Shown one piece after another: positions 1-11,414 of a DNA stretch of 64,000 nucleotides. Each line of letters starts with the position of its first letter. Position 1 is the stretch's first letter. Under the pieces are notes generated by a model. The model was not told where the DNA came from. It saw only the letters and a program-made list of their open reading frames with translations, and ran no database searches. Made by a program: the position numbers and the translations under genes. Source of the stretch: Calliopum simillimum (taxonomy: Eukaryota; Arthropoda; Insecta; Diptera; Lauxaniidae); contig OX638370.1 in assembly GCA_951812925.1 (NCBI GenBank), positions 106,530,897-106,594,896 of the forward strand. The letters are read 5' to 3'.

Positions 1-60
1 GAGGAGCCTTAGGGTTAAAACTGATTTATTGACTTATTTTAGAAACATATTTCCCAATAA
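1..60 (+). repeat. End of a dispersed foldback-type repeat cut by the window edge
   Basis: The first 60 bases share a long run, beginning AGGGTTAAAACTGATT, with the inverted-repeat arms of the element at 53865-54790 (left arm near 53906, right arm reversed near 54750). The following GACTTRTTTTAGAAA stretch also matches. This is the terminal part of another copy whose remainder lies left of the window. Homology fades after about base 60. Confidence 0.6.
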
Positions 61-2124
61 TTTCTTAAAGGTACATATTATAACCTTTTCAGGTGCATTT
101 TTTTGTTAGTCTTGGCCTTCTCTATCACTCTCCGTGCGATAAACGCGCTATATTTATGCTAAAATCTACACCCAAATGTAAGAGCACAATGTTAACTTAA
201 TCACTACCAGAAGAAGTTAGACCATTTATGTGACGATTCTTTTCATGCAGTCAAGTCAATATCAGAACATGTATTTTATACCTGCTCTGCCATCCAAAAA
301 AATCTAGTTAAGAATCAACTTCTTACTGACTGAGTTTTCAAATTGTTATCCTTTTAAAATTATGAACACAATTTAAAAGAATTTTTTATTACAAAGATGT
401 GCCAAATATTCCATATTAACAAAAAGTCACGAATTTTAAGTATCAAACCATTCGTGCATCACACCATTTGTGCCTGCATGAAATTTCAAACTTTTAATGA
501 AAAAAGTTATAATACCGGCTATGAATTATAAAGGAATACATTTTTATATAAAATTTACATATTACCCAAATAAAAACCTGATTTTAAAAGACCTTTCAAT
601 ATAACTTGTACTTAACGCAGTTAAAGCTGAACATTGGCCGAAGGAATGGTAAAATAAAAGTCTTTTAAAGGTTCACGAACTTTCGTCCTTTGGCATTGAT
701 ATAAACAAGGTACGACTACGACGACATATAGTTGTAAAAATAAAGCCCTCATGCACATTATACATTTTGCTTAATTTGTTTTGAGAAAATCATAATGGAC
801 ATTTTCTAAAATTAATAATGACGTCAAAGTAAACAAAACAAAAAAAAAATATATAAATACAAGAAAACAGGAAAACTTTTAACAAAAGGAAAAACCAACA
901 AAAAGTTACTTACTTAAGCTGTCAATAAGTTTGACACTTGTTACCAGCAGCGTAGTTCATGCGCATTTTTTGGGGCCACTAAAGCAAAAATAGAATTTGC
1001 ATGTGAAATGAGCAAATGTACGACGACGAGCTACTTGCCTTCAGTAGCGTTGCCTTCAATAACTTGAAGAATGACTGAGTACTGAGATGGATGTCTAACG
1101 TGCTGCTCAAGACATTGACACAAATGCTAACGGCTGCCTGGTAGGAAGTGGGGCTATGTGTGTCTGTTGGTTGATGGTACCCGCATGCATGTAAATGACG
1201 TATATCCAGTGTCAAACAAATGTGATGCGGGGCTATATACTTGAAGCAGTCGCTTTAAATTTGTAGGAGCAAGTGTCAAAGTGGCCTTGTTCTTGGGAAC
1301 AACAACAAAAACTCTGCTGCTGCTTCTTTTAAAGGCAGCCAAGAGGGCACTTTAGTTGTGTTAATGACTTTTGTTAGCGCGCGCTTTTGTTTTTAGAATT
1401 TGACACAATTCTAGCGCATCTTTTATGCTATGCTACTCTTCCTTTTTTATCTCTATGACTTGTTTGTGTGTAAAATTTTTCACTTTTCACTTGCTATAGT
1501 ATAACAAACGGCAACACTGACACGCGCTGACTGACACTATGCACACTAAAGCAATGTTGCACAATACAAAGAACTTTATGTCAAAGCATTTGGGTTAATT
1601 GAAAGTGTTGCTTTGTTGCTTGAAATGTTGCACAAAAACAACAACAGCAACAACAAACACACGCACACACTGCTGTTTATGTGAACTTACACTACATACA
1701 CACTTGTGTGTGTGTAAGTCACGTTGTGAACTTTCTTTTTTTGAGGGTTTTCTTTATTTTGCTTTTTTCTGGGCAAATTTCTTTTTGAGCCGTTTTTAAT
1801 GTAGCCTATTTTAAGGAGCTTCTATTTAATAGCACCATACAGCACAGCACTATGGTACGTGCGCTGTTTTATGTCAAGAAAATTGGCAAAGAAGAACCGA
1901 CAAAAAGTAGCTACAAATAAGAGGCGAAAAAAAACGTGTGAAATTAAGGATACACGTCTCACACGCACGCACACACACACACACGGAGAAACAAACACAA
2001 ATTGACACAACGGCGACGACGACAACGACGAAAACACCGACAGCGTTACAAACCGACACGCACTCAATAATTCACAGCCTCAATTTGTTAGCTGCCTGCT
2101 GCTGTAAACACGTATCAAGGATAT
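61..2124. other. AT-rich non-coding DNA with microsatellites
   Basis: No coding exon is recognisable. The stretch holds short CAA and CA runs, including a CA/CG-rich microsatellite at about 1961-1984. Open frames here are short and repeat-driven. Composition is typical of fly intergenic or intronic DNA. Confidence 0.6.
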
Positions 2125-2560
2125 GCAATGATAAACGTTGCCTACTTTTTTGGCGGCGCGTACAAGTGAGATTGTATTTTGTTTGTGCACTTTAAATTTT
2201 GTGCTTTATTTAATTTTAATTTATTTGGAAATTAATTTGTGGTACGCAATGCTCTTTCGCGAGCACACGAAAAAAAAACGTTGCCTACTGTTATGCGCTG
2301 TTTATAATTTGCGCTTTTTACTTTTGTTTCATTGAATTTTTATGTCAACACAGTTCTCGCAATACTTTGCACGCTGTTTTCCACGAATAGAAAAATCGTT
2401 GCCTACTTTTGGGCGCTAGCACAAATTTTGCTTATTTTTATAATTTACTCAATTCGCACTTTTGCTATATGTATGTAGTTTCTGATTTATGCCAAAAGAA
2501 ATAATCATTGCACACTTTTAGGCATTTACGCAACTCTGTATCAATTTAGCGCACAAAAGC
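2125..2560 (+). repeat. Diverged tandem repeat, unit about 110-140 bp, four units
   Basis: The phrase CGTTGCCTACTTTT and its variants recurs at about 2137, 2278, 2396 and 2506. Each is followed by a GC-richer GGCGC or GCGCT segment and a T-rich stretch. Spacing is 141, 118 and 110 bp. A second shared motif (ACGCAATGCTCTTT-like, then CACGAA and an A run) precedes units two and three. The fourth unit is the most diverged. Confidence 0.6.
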
Positions 2561-3549
2561 GTATTATATATTTTGCATTTCGGTTGATTTCGCTTATTTT
2601 ATTTGTTACCATATTAAAATATTTTGAGTTTTCCGAAAACTTAATACCGCACGCCCGTCATTTGTATTCTCGTGTCGACATACGAAATTCCACTACTCTA
2701 TGTACTACTCTACGTAGTGTTTATCCTTTTTCGTTTTCATACACGATGATCAGCTTTCAACGAGTATTCAGCGTAGACTGGTGCACGCCCGTTAAACTTT
2801 AACGTTATGGAATTTTAACATCGAAAAACTTTGACCAAAATTTTGAACATATCGCCCCCTGCGCCCGTGGCCGCTCAACTCGTACACCGTCATCGTCGAT
2901 TTTGTGTGTCAACGTAAAGCCCAAGACTGACAGCTGGAATTTTATGTGCTTTAAATCATGTGGCCTCAGTATGCGCATGCCACGGAGTGCTTGCATCTGT
3001 GTGTGTGTGCTTATTGGTGAGAGCTTTTCTTTCCACTAACTCCGAAAAGTATAACTCCGAATATTTTGTCCTAGCTTCGTCTGTGCTCGTTTATTGCTCG
3101 TATTGTGTGGTTTTTTATCAAACTTTTACAGCTTTCCCTTAATTAGCATGCGCAATGGAAATAATCTTAGGATATTGAATATTTTCGCTCTTTTACTCTT
3201 ATGCATTGGAAATTGACAAGGTCCTTCTTTCTTTTTATGATTTGAGCTTTTTCGTATGTTATTCCAGTGTGTTTTTAGTATTGAGTCCATGTGATTTTTT
3301 CGCAAATACAAAACTTAGTACTAAATAATCGTCTTTCTTCTTTTTAAGCATCTTTTACACTTGAAGTAAGCAGCCATGAATCATAATTTCCGTTTAAAAC
3401 ATTTATAAAGGGTATTCATATCCTAATGTATTTTTTATATAAGAACATACACAAAAATTGCTACAAGTGGAAAACTTTTGGAGTTTACTTATATATAATT
3501 ATGTATATAATTATGATAGTAGTGTCATATAGTACTTAGGGAATAATTA
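2561..3549. other. Non-coding stretch without recognised features
   Basis: I see no exon, RNA gene or transposon end. There is a slightly GC-richer patch around 2840-3010 with GT-rich runs, then AT-rich DNA. Short frames on both strands have no recognisable domain. Confidence 0.5.
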
Positions 3550-4130
3550 AATGTGAAACTTCACAAATGTTAAAATTTTAAAATTTTTAATCACCACAAA
3601 TGTTAATCATAACTAATAAAGATCAATAAAATTTGTAAAGATATACTCTGTATTAATAACAAAAAGATTGTCATCTTTCGACTGGCACAGCTGAAGTAAA
3701 TAAACACAAGAATATTAAACTTCACAAATGCTTTCACTGAAATTTCAAAATAAGTTGTCCAAAAACTAATTAAAACCAACTGAAACAAAGTTAAATTAAA
3801 CCTATTCTTAAAACTCATTTCTAATTGTATTACATAAATCAGCTAAAACCGATAGTGAAACACTACAAATGTCGACAGTAAAAAATTTGCGAAAGCACTT
3901 TAATTTAAAATCATAGGATAACCATTTAAATCATAAAGTGGTAGGGAAAAAAAAGTAAACTAAAACATTACAAATGTTTTGATTGAAAATCTAAAAAATC
4001 AACCAAAAAATCAAACAAATCTTAATGCAACAAATGAAAAACAAAAATATACTCCTAAATAAACTTTTCATGGGAAATACATGCATGAACTAGCAAAAAT
4101 TTATAGTGAAACTGTAGAAATGTCGAAAAC
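3550..4130 (+). repeat. Degenerate array of ACTACAAATGT units
   Basis: A motif of the form GAAACACTACAAATGTCGA or CTTCACAAATGYTTT recurs at about 3554, 3591, 3718, 3857, 3964 and 4109. Later units alternate between a TCGA form and a form followed by ACTGAAATTTCAAAATAA, giving a composite period near 245 bp. The same composite occurs at 7245-7520. The array ends where the small inverted-repeat element at 4137 begins. Confidence 0.6.
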
Positions 4131-4136
4131 TAACAA

Positions 4137-4365
4137 TATCGCTCATTTACTCCAAGAACGGAACAGCTCAAAAAACGCGAATTTTGAATCAATGATGCAG
4201 AATTATTTCTTATGTCATGCTTCATATTGTGTAAAATTTTCATATTAAATTCTTTTGCGGTCACTGTTCGACAACAGAATAACTTTATCAATGGAAAACT
4301 TTGAACGTATTTTCTGCAAAATCGAGATTTTTGACTTGTGCCGTTCTTGCAGTAAATGAGCGATA
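4137..4365. mobile_element. MITE-like element with 45-bp imperfect terminal inverted repeats
   Basis: The left end TATCGCTCATTTACT and the right end AGTAAATGAGCGATA are inverted copies. The match continues inward through an AAGAACGG/CCGTTCTT block to a TCAAAAA block. The element is 229 bp with no coding capacity. TA lies next to both ends, which suits a Tc1/mariner-mobilised MITE, although the family is not identified. Confidence 0.75.
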
Positions 4366-5021
4366 TAATGAAAACAATTTAAAATCAAAAGCCCATCTAT
4401 AACTTCTATTTGCTTATGAAAACTCTCTCACAACATTGCCTACAAGTTTGTAAATGAACAATTTCTATGGGAAATGCAAAACAAAAGTTTTCTTTGAATC
4501 AGTAAAAATCCAAATGAATAAAGAAGCAAAATTACTTAAAGAACTTAATTGAACTGTAAGAAAACTTTTGATTGGTTATAATTAAAAATAGGATCGAAAG
4601 CCAAAGAGATGTTCCAATATATCACAGTACATTATGCTTTTGAAATGCTTTACACCTATCATCGATGTTTTGTGCAATTTTCTTTAAATTACATAATATA
4701 CTCGAACTATGCCGGAACACATAAATGTGTGGCGGTCTTCGTAATACTTAGTATTCAATTATTAAAATATCACTTCTGATAACAACGATCTAAATAGTAT
4801 CTGGAATGCATCGAAATGTAAAAGGATTTAGCTCGTGTTTAGCATATTTGCATTTGAAATCACCTGCAACACAAGCATTCACGCGTCAAAAATCAAACTT
4901 TCTTACATATTTTCTTCAACTAAAACTGTAACTCACTTTTTATAAGATTTTACACTTAAGCTCAGAGCTTTTTTTTCTAATTTTACTCAAACTTTTACTC
5001 TCTACTCTTTCATATCATTTT

Positions 5022-5054
<33 letters not shown>

Positions 5055-6679
5055 CAACAGCTAAATTCCTTTTTGAAATTTTTTTACGTTTTTCATGATA
5101 AAAGCTCCTTTTTGCTCTGTCCGAAAATTTCAAATCTGTTATTATTTGTTTTCGCTTTGTGCCTTTCTTTTGTTGTTGTTGTTGTTGTTGTTGTTGCTGT
5201 TGTTTGTTCGCATTGTTCTGTTATTTGTTTTAGCTTTGACTTTTGCCTGTGCTCTTTATTTGTTGTTGTTGGAATTTTGAAAAATGAAAAATATGATTTT
5301 ATTGGGCATTCTTTTAACAACCGACCTGTCTTTCGGCTAAAACTTGGCACTTAGAATATTGTGCCGTAGATCTTTAGATCAAGTCTTAATTCTTTCTTAA
5401 ATAAAAGTAGAGCAGGGCGTAAAATCTCTCAAAAATATCAGGGAAGCGAATCCTTATGACACTAGCTACCGAAATATTTAAAGGATTTCCGAAGTACACC
5501 ACTTCTACGTTGGAAACATACCTATACTTTGATGATTTTAAAATGCCAAAAAATAGAAGAAAAAACAAATTAAAGTTTTGATATATTCCAACTACAAAAA
5601 TTTTCTTTAAATTTTATTTGTCATTGGGTTAATACATCAGCTCTATATTAAAATCACATCAGCTTACCTCTATAGTATGTGTTACCAATTGTTATTTGTC
5701 TTTTCTGCTTCTTTATTACTAAACGTATGTATTTTAAAAGCTTTTGTGAAGACCTCTTTCATTGATGCTGCTGCTGCTGCACTTTACACAAGTGTGTTTG
5801 TATTTTGTTTGCCAATTTGACTACAAGGCATTTGTGGCAATGACTTTGTGTCTTTTATAAAAATATTGTATGTCGTTCATAGTTTTTCATTACTTTTTCA
5901 TTGTGTGTGTACTTTGGTTGCAGGGCGTTCTTTCGTCATTGATTTGACAAAAGAGGAATTAAATTTTTTTACAAAATTCATTCATTGCTATTGAACAATT
6001 TATTTTATTGTCCTTGAATGTTTTAAAAGTTTTATTGTTTTATTTTTTGTAATAAACTCAAGCTTTTCAATTAGATTTAAATAAAAGGCAACTAAAAATT
6101 TTGAAGAATTTCATAAGCCACTACCCTTTAGACGACAGCTTACCAAAAAAATGGCTCCATACACTGCATGCTTTTGTGGCTGTTGAGCAATATCTTAACT
6201 TGGTAGCAGTAACACAAAATGGGAAATTATCGTTGCTTTTCATCGATCAATGTGTTTAATTTGAACAAGTTTTATAAGACCTTCTTCTTTCTGACGTTAG
6301 AATATCAGATGAAAAGGAGTATTTTTGTTTTCAACAAGACTTTGCACTTTCCCATAAAGCAAAGGGCACTCAAGACAGGTATCGAACAATTTTTTGCTGA
6401 TTTTATTTTTGTCAGAGAATGGCCGACACCTTCACCGGATCGCAATCATTTAGATTTCTGAGTAAGACGATATAAATTTAGTCAAAGTGGGTCAATAATA
6501 GACTTACTACCTGTGACGAACTAGGCGAGAATATAGTGCGTGTCCCCCATAAATCATTTATCGAACGATAAACTTTTTTTTTACTTACAGTTACTATTTA
6601 TTGGACACATTGTAAATAGCAATTCCCAAAAACTCGAACATAAATGCAAAACAATCAGAAAAAAATAACTTTTACAAAC
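4366..6679. other. AT-rich non-coding DNA with poly-T and TTG runs
   Basis: The stretch contains an uninterrupted poly-T of 31 bases at 5024-5054, a TTG microsatellite at about 5170-5205 and a short GCTGCT run near 5768. Frames over the TTG run would encode poly-Val or poly-Leu and are not credible genes. No transposon ends are recognised. Confidence 0.6.
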
Positions 6680-7027
6680 TAATGCCCTAGACAGATGGCA
6701 GCTCTAATGCACACTACAGACCCAATGATGTGAAACTTTTTATTGCATGATTTAAGGCATGTTTTAAATATATATTTTATAGACATTGACTAAAATAAAA
6801 TTTCCCAATTCAGGGTCCAAAAAATTCTAATTAGCTTTTCTGATGCTTAACTCACTATTAATCTGGTTTTTGATGTTATAGAACTTTTTCGACCCTGAAT
6901 TGGGAAATTTTATTTTAGTCAATGTCTATAAAATATGTATTTAAAAAATGCCTTAAATCATGCAATAAAAAGTTTCACATTATTGGGTCTGTAGTGTGCA
7001 TTAGAGCTGCCGTCTGTCTGGGGCATA
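6680..7027. mobile_element. Foldback element with 138-bp inverted arms
   Basis: Arm 6682-6819 is repeated in reverse complement at 6890-7026 with few mismatches. The match runs from ATGCCCTAGACAGA at the outer edge to CAATTCAGGGTC at the loop. The spacer is about 70 bp. A TA dinucleotide borders each end. There is no open frame. The long arms point to a foldback MITE. Confidence 0.85.
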
Positions 7028-7244
7028 ACATAACAAAGTAAACCTTAAATCATGCAGGTAATATTAAACATAACAAAAACCATTGACATTCTATTATGTA
7101 TTTACAACGAAAATGTTTCGCCATCTAGTTGATACAGGAACCAACGAAACGTAAGAATTTTTTTGGTAGCTTATGATACTTACATAAAGTACTGCATCCC
7201 CAGTATTTGTTTGATTGCAGTGCAACGATAAATTACTTAGTTAA
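7028..7244. other. Short non-coding spacer
   Basis: AT-rich DNA between the foldback element and the next copy of the ACAAATGT repeat. Nothing is recognised in it. Confidence 0.5.
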
Positions 7245-7520
7245 ATTCACTGCTGAAACACTATAAATATCCGAAAAAAACACCACTTAAAACACATTGA
7301 GTACAACTGCAACTAAAGTAATATGACCAAATATCTAACAAACACAGAAATGCCAAGCTCTATAAATGTTTTTACTGAAATTTCAAAATAACTCAAAACT
7401 TAATAAACAACCCACAGAAACAAAGCGAAATTTAAATATATCTTATACCAAATCATACACCGCAATTTCATAAACTAGCAAAAAACCATAACGAAACACT
7501 ACAAATGTCGAAACTAAAAA
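7245..7520 (+). repeat. Second copy of the ACAAATGT composite repeat
   Basis: GAAACACTATAAATAT near 7256, CTATAAATGTTTTTACTG near 7354 and GAAACACTACAAATGTCGA near 7490 follow the order and spacing (98 and 139 bp) seen at 3718-3964. The linking ACTGAAATTTCAAAATAA and GAAACAAAG blocks are also shared. This is a dispersed copy in the same orientation. Confidence 0.65.
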
Positions 7521-7663
7521 AACTTCGTAATTCAACTTATGAATTGGGTGAAAGTTGCCAGTAGAAGCTTAAAAATACAAGGAAAATATTCGCAAAGTTT
7601 AAGCACAATGGATTAAAGAAAGAAATATTGATCTGAAACTCTTACCGCTAGAAGATGATATGT

Positions 7664-9020
7664 GGGTAATTCTCCGAAACATGTATCAAAACACGTCTTT
7701 TTTCGTCCCCACCTATTTTTTTTATTTTTTTATTCCTTGAAGGTATAAGATATGGTGACTTGAACTCCAGGAATTTTTTAACAAATAAACATAAACTTTC
7801 GGTGTTGCCATATGTGTTTTTCTAAGCTTCGCCTTAGCAATAGTTATAAATATTTAAGAAATAAAATTTTAGTCTCAAAACGCTTAAATAAACTTTAAAC
7901 ATAAATTTTTAGGGTTTGCCAGATCGTTACTTTCGAAAATTAATTTTAAACATTTCTTTTTGTACGATCGCCAGTACAATTACAAACTAAAAAATAATTG
8001 CTCAAATCGTTAAAAACTTATCGTACCAAAATTTGGCTTAAGCAAAACTAGCACAAAAAAAAACCGGGCGGCAACCCTGAAAATTTTTGAGCAATTTCAG
8101 AAAAGTTTATCTGAGCAAAAATTTCCATTAAATCAAAAAACGTAAGAACTATATAAGTGTTTCAAAATAAACAGGTGGTAGCCTTAAAAATATTTGTTGG
8201 ATTTTTGAAAAGTTAATAGTTTAAGCAAAACTAACCACAAAACAAACCAAGCTACTGAACGGAGAAAGATGAAATGTTGTAAAAATTACGGAGAATTATG
8301 AAACGGAGAATGACGAAATGTTGCAAAAACAATAATATCGCAATGAAAATAGTAATTATTTTTAAAAAGGTTGAAACTGGTGGATAGCCCCTGTAACCGT
8401 TTATTGATTTAACTATATAAAAATAAAATAATATGTTTAGCAATACAAGAAAGTCTTAGCTGGAGAATGATGCACACTTGCGTTCTTTACAAACATTTTT
8501 AAACTTTAAAAAAAAAACAAAAAAAAAACACGAACACTCACTCTCGAAAAACCAAAACTGACTGAGCTGAAATAAAACTGCGTCACCTCTTTTTCTTCAC
8601 TTTTAGATCTCTATTTACTCAATATTAAATAAATTTACAGTTAAATAAGAAAAACTGAGCGGAAATAGTATGAATTCCATGGTTGTCAATTCTATAGAAA
8701 AAAAAATTTTTCGAAGAGATAACACAAACAAAATAGTAACTGAAATATTTATATAGACAATGTCGTCTTAGTAGTTTTTCGAAAAAAACGTAATATGCAA
8801 AACGGGAAACTAAGTGGACTAAGAGGCGGTTTGATTCAGGACGGAGAATGACATTTTAACACTTTATGTTACAATTTCATAAAAAAATATTTAAAATTAT
8901 TTTTTTTTTTAAGCAATTCGTATAAAAGCTCTGTATTAAATAGTTGGAATATCAAATTTTAAATTTAAACATGGTTTTAAGCCCCGGGACATTAAATGGT
9001 ACATTTTTCGAGACTCACCA
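7664..9020 (+). mobile_element. TIR element family 1, copy A
   Basis: This is one of three copies of a non-coding element of about 1.4 kb. The left end GGGTAATTCTCCGAAAC and the right end (reverse complement TGGTGAGTCTCGAAAAATG) form terminal inverted repeats of about 24 bp. Internal landmarks shared with copies B and C are the CCCACCT/GTCC block near the left end and GGCGGCAACCCT-type units (8064 and 8171). Others are the repeated CGGAGAATGACGAAATGTTG phrase (about 8300) and an AAACATGGTTTTRAGCCCC block just inside the right end. No transposase is encoded. No clear target duplication is seen, so the superfamily is undetermined. Confidence 0.8.
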
Positions 9021-9049
9021 ATGTAGATTATGTGCTGCTTATGTTCACA

Positions 9050-9375
9050 AGCTTCAGTTTTTACATTTTTGGAGTTTTTTTGAAATTTTCTACATTTTCA
9101 AAATATGAAAATATTTTCAAAGCCTTTCAAAATTTTTTTAGTACTTACTTAATTTTTTCCCATTTTCATTATTTACTGTTTTCTTTTTTTATTGAGAAAT
9201 CAATATTTTTCGCAGGTTTTTTTGAGTTATTTTATTCCACATTCTTCATATTCATAACTCTATATTTTTTGGCTTTCAAAGATTTTTCGATTTTCTTAAA
9301 GAATTTTTGGGTTTTTCCAAAATTTTTCGACATTCCCAATATTTTCAACATTCTTCAACTTTATCATAATTTTTC
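9050..9375 (+). repeat. Degenerate T-rich array related to the 47.5-kb satellite
   Basis: Repeated blocks such as CATTTTCAAAATAT, TTTTTCGACATTCCC and ATTTTTCGACTTTTTGG resemble the TTTTTCGACTTTTGCAACATT units of the 47.5-48.9 kb array, but are more decayed. A 138-residue Phe/Ile-rich frame over this stretch is a product of the repeat and is not annotated as a gene. Confidence 0.4.
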
Positions 9376-11414
9376 GACTTTTTGGACTATTCATTCCCAT
9401 AATATTATATGAAATTTTATTTGAAAAACAAGAGTTTGAAGATTTCATCCAATAAAGCGGAAGCCAGGTTGATACAAAATTGATTGCAGCAATTTAATAA
9501 TCTGACTGTCACGTTATTTCAATGTCACAGGCATCCATTATGTCATAAAGAAAAAACCGACCAATATCACATACCGAATACTAAAAATTCTTAAGCAATA
9601 AAACGAAATTTTAAATTCCTCAACATACAGTCAGCAAGAAGGACATGTAATAATGGTGGCGGTTGGTCAGTTATATATTGCCTGCCTGGCTCCCTGCCTT
9701 TTGGGGGTAGTACAGAACGGATTTGGCTAAAAGCAAAATCAAACGCATGATTGCACGAAAGGACTGCTGCTGCTGCTGGTCAGTTGAAGCAAAAATGGAA
9801 GAAAAGGCAAAATGAAAAGCAGAGAACTTGCAAGTTCGTACACTCACGCAATTTTTGCATGACCTAGAAAGATTGTGGAGGAGAGGGAAAGGGGTGATGT
9901 TCTGCCATCATACGCAATATAATTTTTCTTACGTACATTTTGCTCATTTGTGTGTTCCAAGTGTTCAATGTGTTGGCTCCAATTAAGTTTACGCTCTTTC
10001 TTCCTCTAGCTCTCTTCTCAGTTTTCAATACTTTTACGTTAACTCTCCACGCTCTTGGTGCTAACGTCCTGCTGTCAACTCTCTCTTCGCTACGCGTTTT
10101 TCATCATTTTGTGCTTTTTTTTCCCCATTTGGTATTTTGTTTGTGCGCTCATGCAAAAAGCATTTCCTTCTCAATTTCTCGATTTTTGTATGCAAGGAAG
10201 TTTCCATCCTGATGTTACATCGTTGATTTCGTCGCTTCTGTGACGTTGCCATAGTCCCAATAGTCCTGCTGCTGGCTGGCCCATCTTGTGTGTAAGGTGT
10301 ACGCTACTCAAGGAAATATAGATTGAGGTTGGTTTTTTCTTGGTGCATTTGGTACTGATAGAAAATGACATCATGTACAATGCAAAGGATATGCTGTAAT
10401 TTTGATTATCCTTTTAGTCATTTTAATTCCAATTTAAAAAAAAAATGTCCTATCCCTCTGTGCAATATTTTCCCGTTTTTTTTTTTTTTTTTGTTTTTCA
10501 GTTTAGTTTGTTGCCTGCTTATTTTGGTCAAAATGCAACACTGCTGCCAACTTTTGTTGTTGCTTTTGCTATTTTGTATTACAGTTATTCCACACTGCTT
10601 TTTGCTCCTTGTCTGTTTAGTCCTTGTTTCACTATTTCCATTGTTGCTGTTTTTGTTTTTGTACTTTTACAAAATGTGGTTATTAAAGTCATTTGCTTTG
10701 ATTGAATGCTCCAAAGCCTGCCAACTGCCACATGGTAGGTAAATGTTTCAGTCAGTCATTGTGTTGGTATGTTTGTGTGTTTTTGTATTACTATGGCTTA
10801 TGCTTTGTTACTAGTATGTGTGTGTGTGTGTGGGTGTAAGTGTGTTGTGTGTTGCACTTCATTTGAGGCTTCTCAAATATTAATCACTTGATTTTTGCAA
10901 ACATTTTTGCTCTTTTGCTTGAAAAATTTTTGGAATTCTAATCGAATTTTAAATGAAGGTTTATTGTGTATATCAGTGTGTGTGTTAGAAGTTTGAAGTT
11001 AATGAATGAATTTTGTTGCAAAAAATTATATTCTTAAGCACTATGTCGTCTGGCATGAGTATCAGTGAGTATATAATTGATCTTTTGAATATTTTATGCT
11101 GCATCGATAAATTAATTAAAAAACATGTTATAGTGCCTGTTGAAAGATCAATTTGCTAATAAAACATACGTGTGTATTGTTTTTTGTGCGATTTTAAAAT
11201 ATGGCTATGTTTTTCCATACAAAATAAAATGTTGACGTCTTTAAGCAATTTAGTTAGGTTATGCATTATTAGTTTAGTAGATGGTAACAATTTATTTTCA
11301 CAGGTAAAGTTGAGCGAAATTTGCAGTTTCAAACTAAATGTATCTATTATAAAGCATACATAAGTTTAATAAGATTGATTAGAAAGAACCATTTTTGAAA
11401 AGGCCACAATATAA
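9376..11414. other. Non-coding DNA with microsatellites and pyrimidine-rich tracts
   Basis: The stretch contains GCT and GTT triplet runs around 9760 and 10550-10660, a poly-T of about 14 near 10480 and a TG microsatellite at about 10817-10832. Long frames at 9940-10212 and 10365-10742 are made of these pyrimidine-rich tracts and are hydrophobic low-complexity peptides without a domain. I do not support a gene here. Confidence 0.55.

Noticed and set aside
9050..9412. 138-residue frame at the end of copy A
   Set aside because: Composition is dominated by Phe, Ser and Ile from TTTTC-rich decayed repeats, with no domain.
9940..10742. Hydrophobic frames that could pass for membrane proteins
   Set aside because: Hydrophobicity comes from T-rich tracts. 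There is no conserved motif, and overlapping frames are equally hydrophobic.
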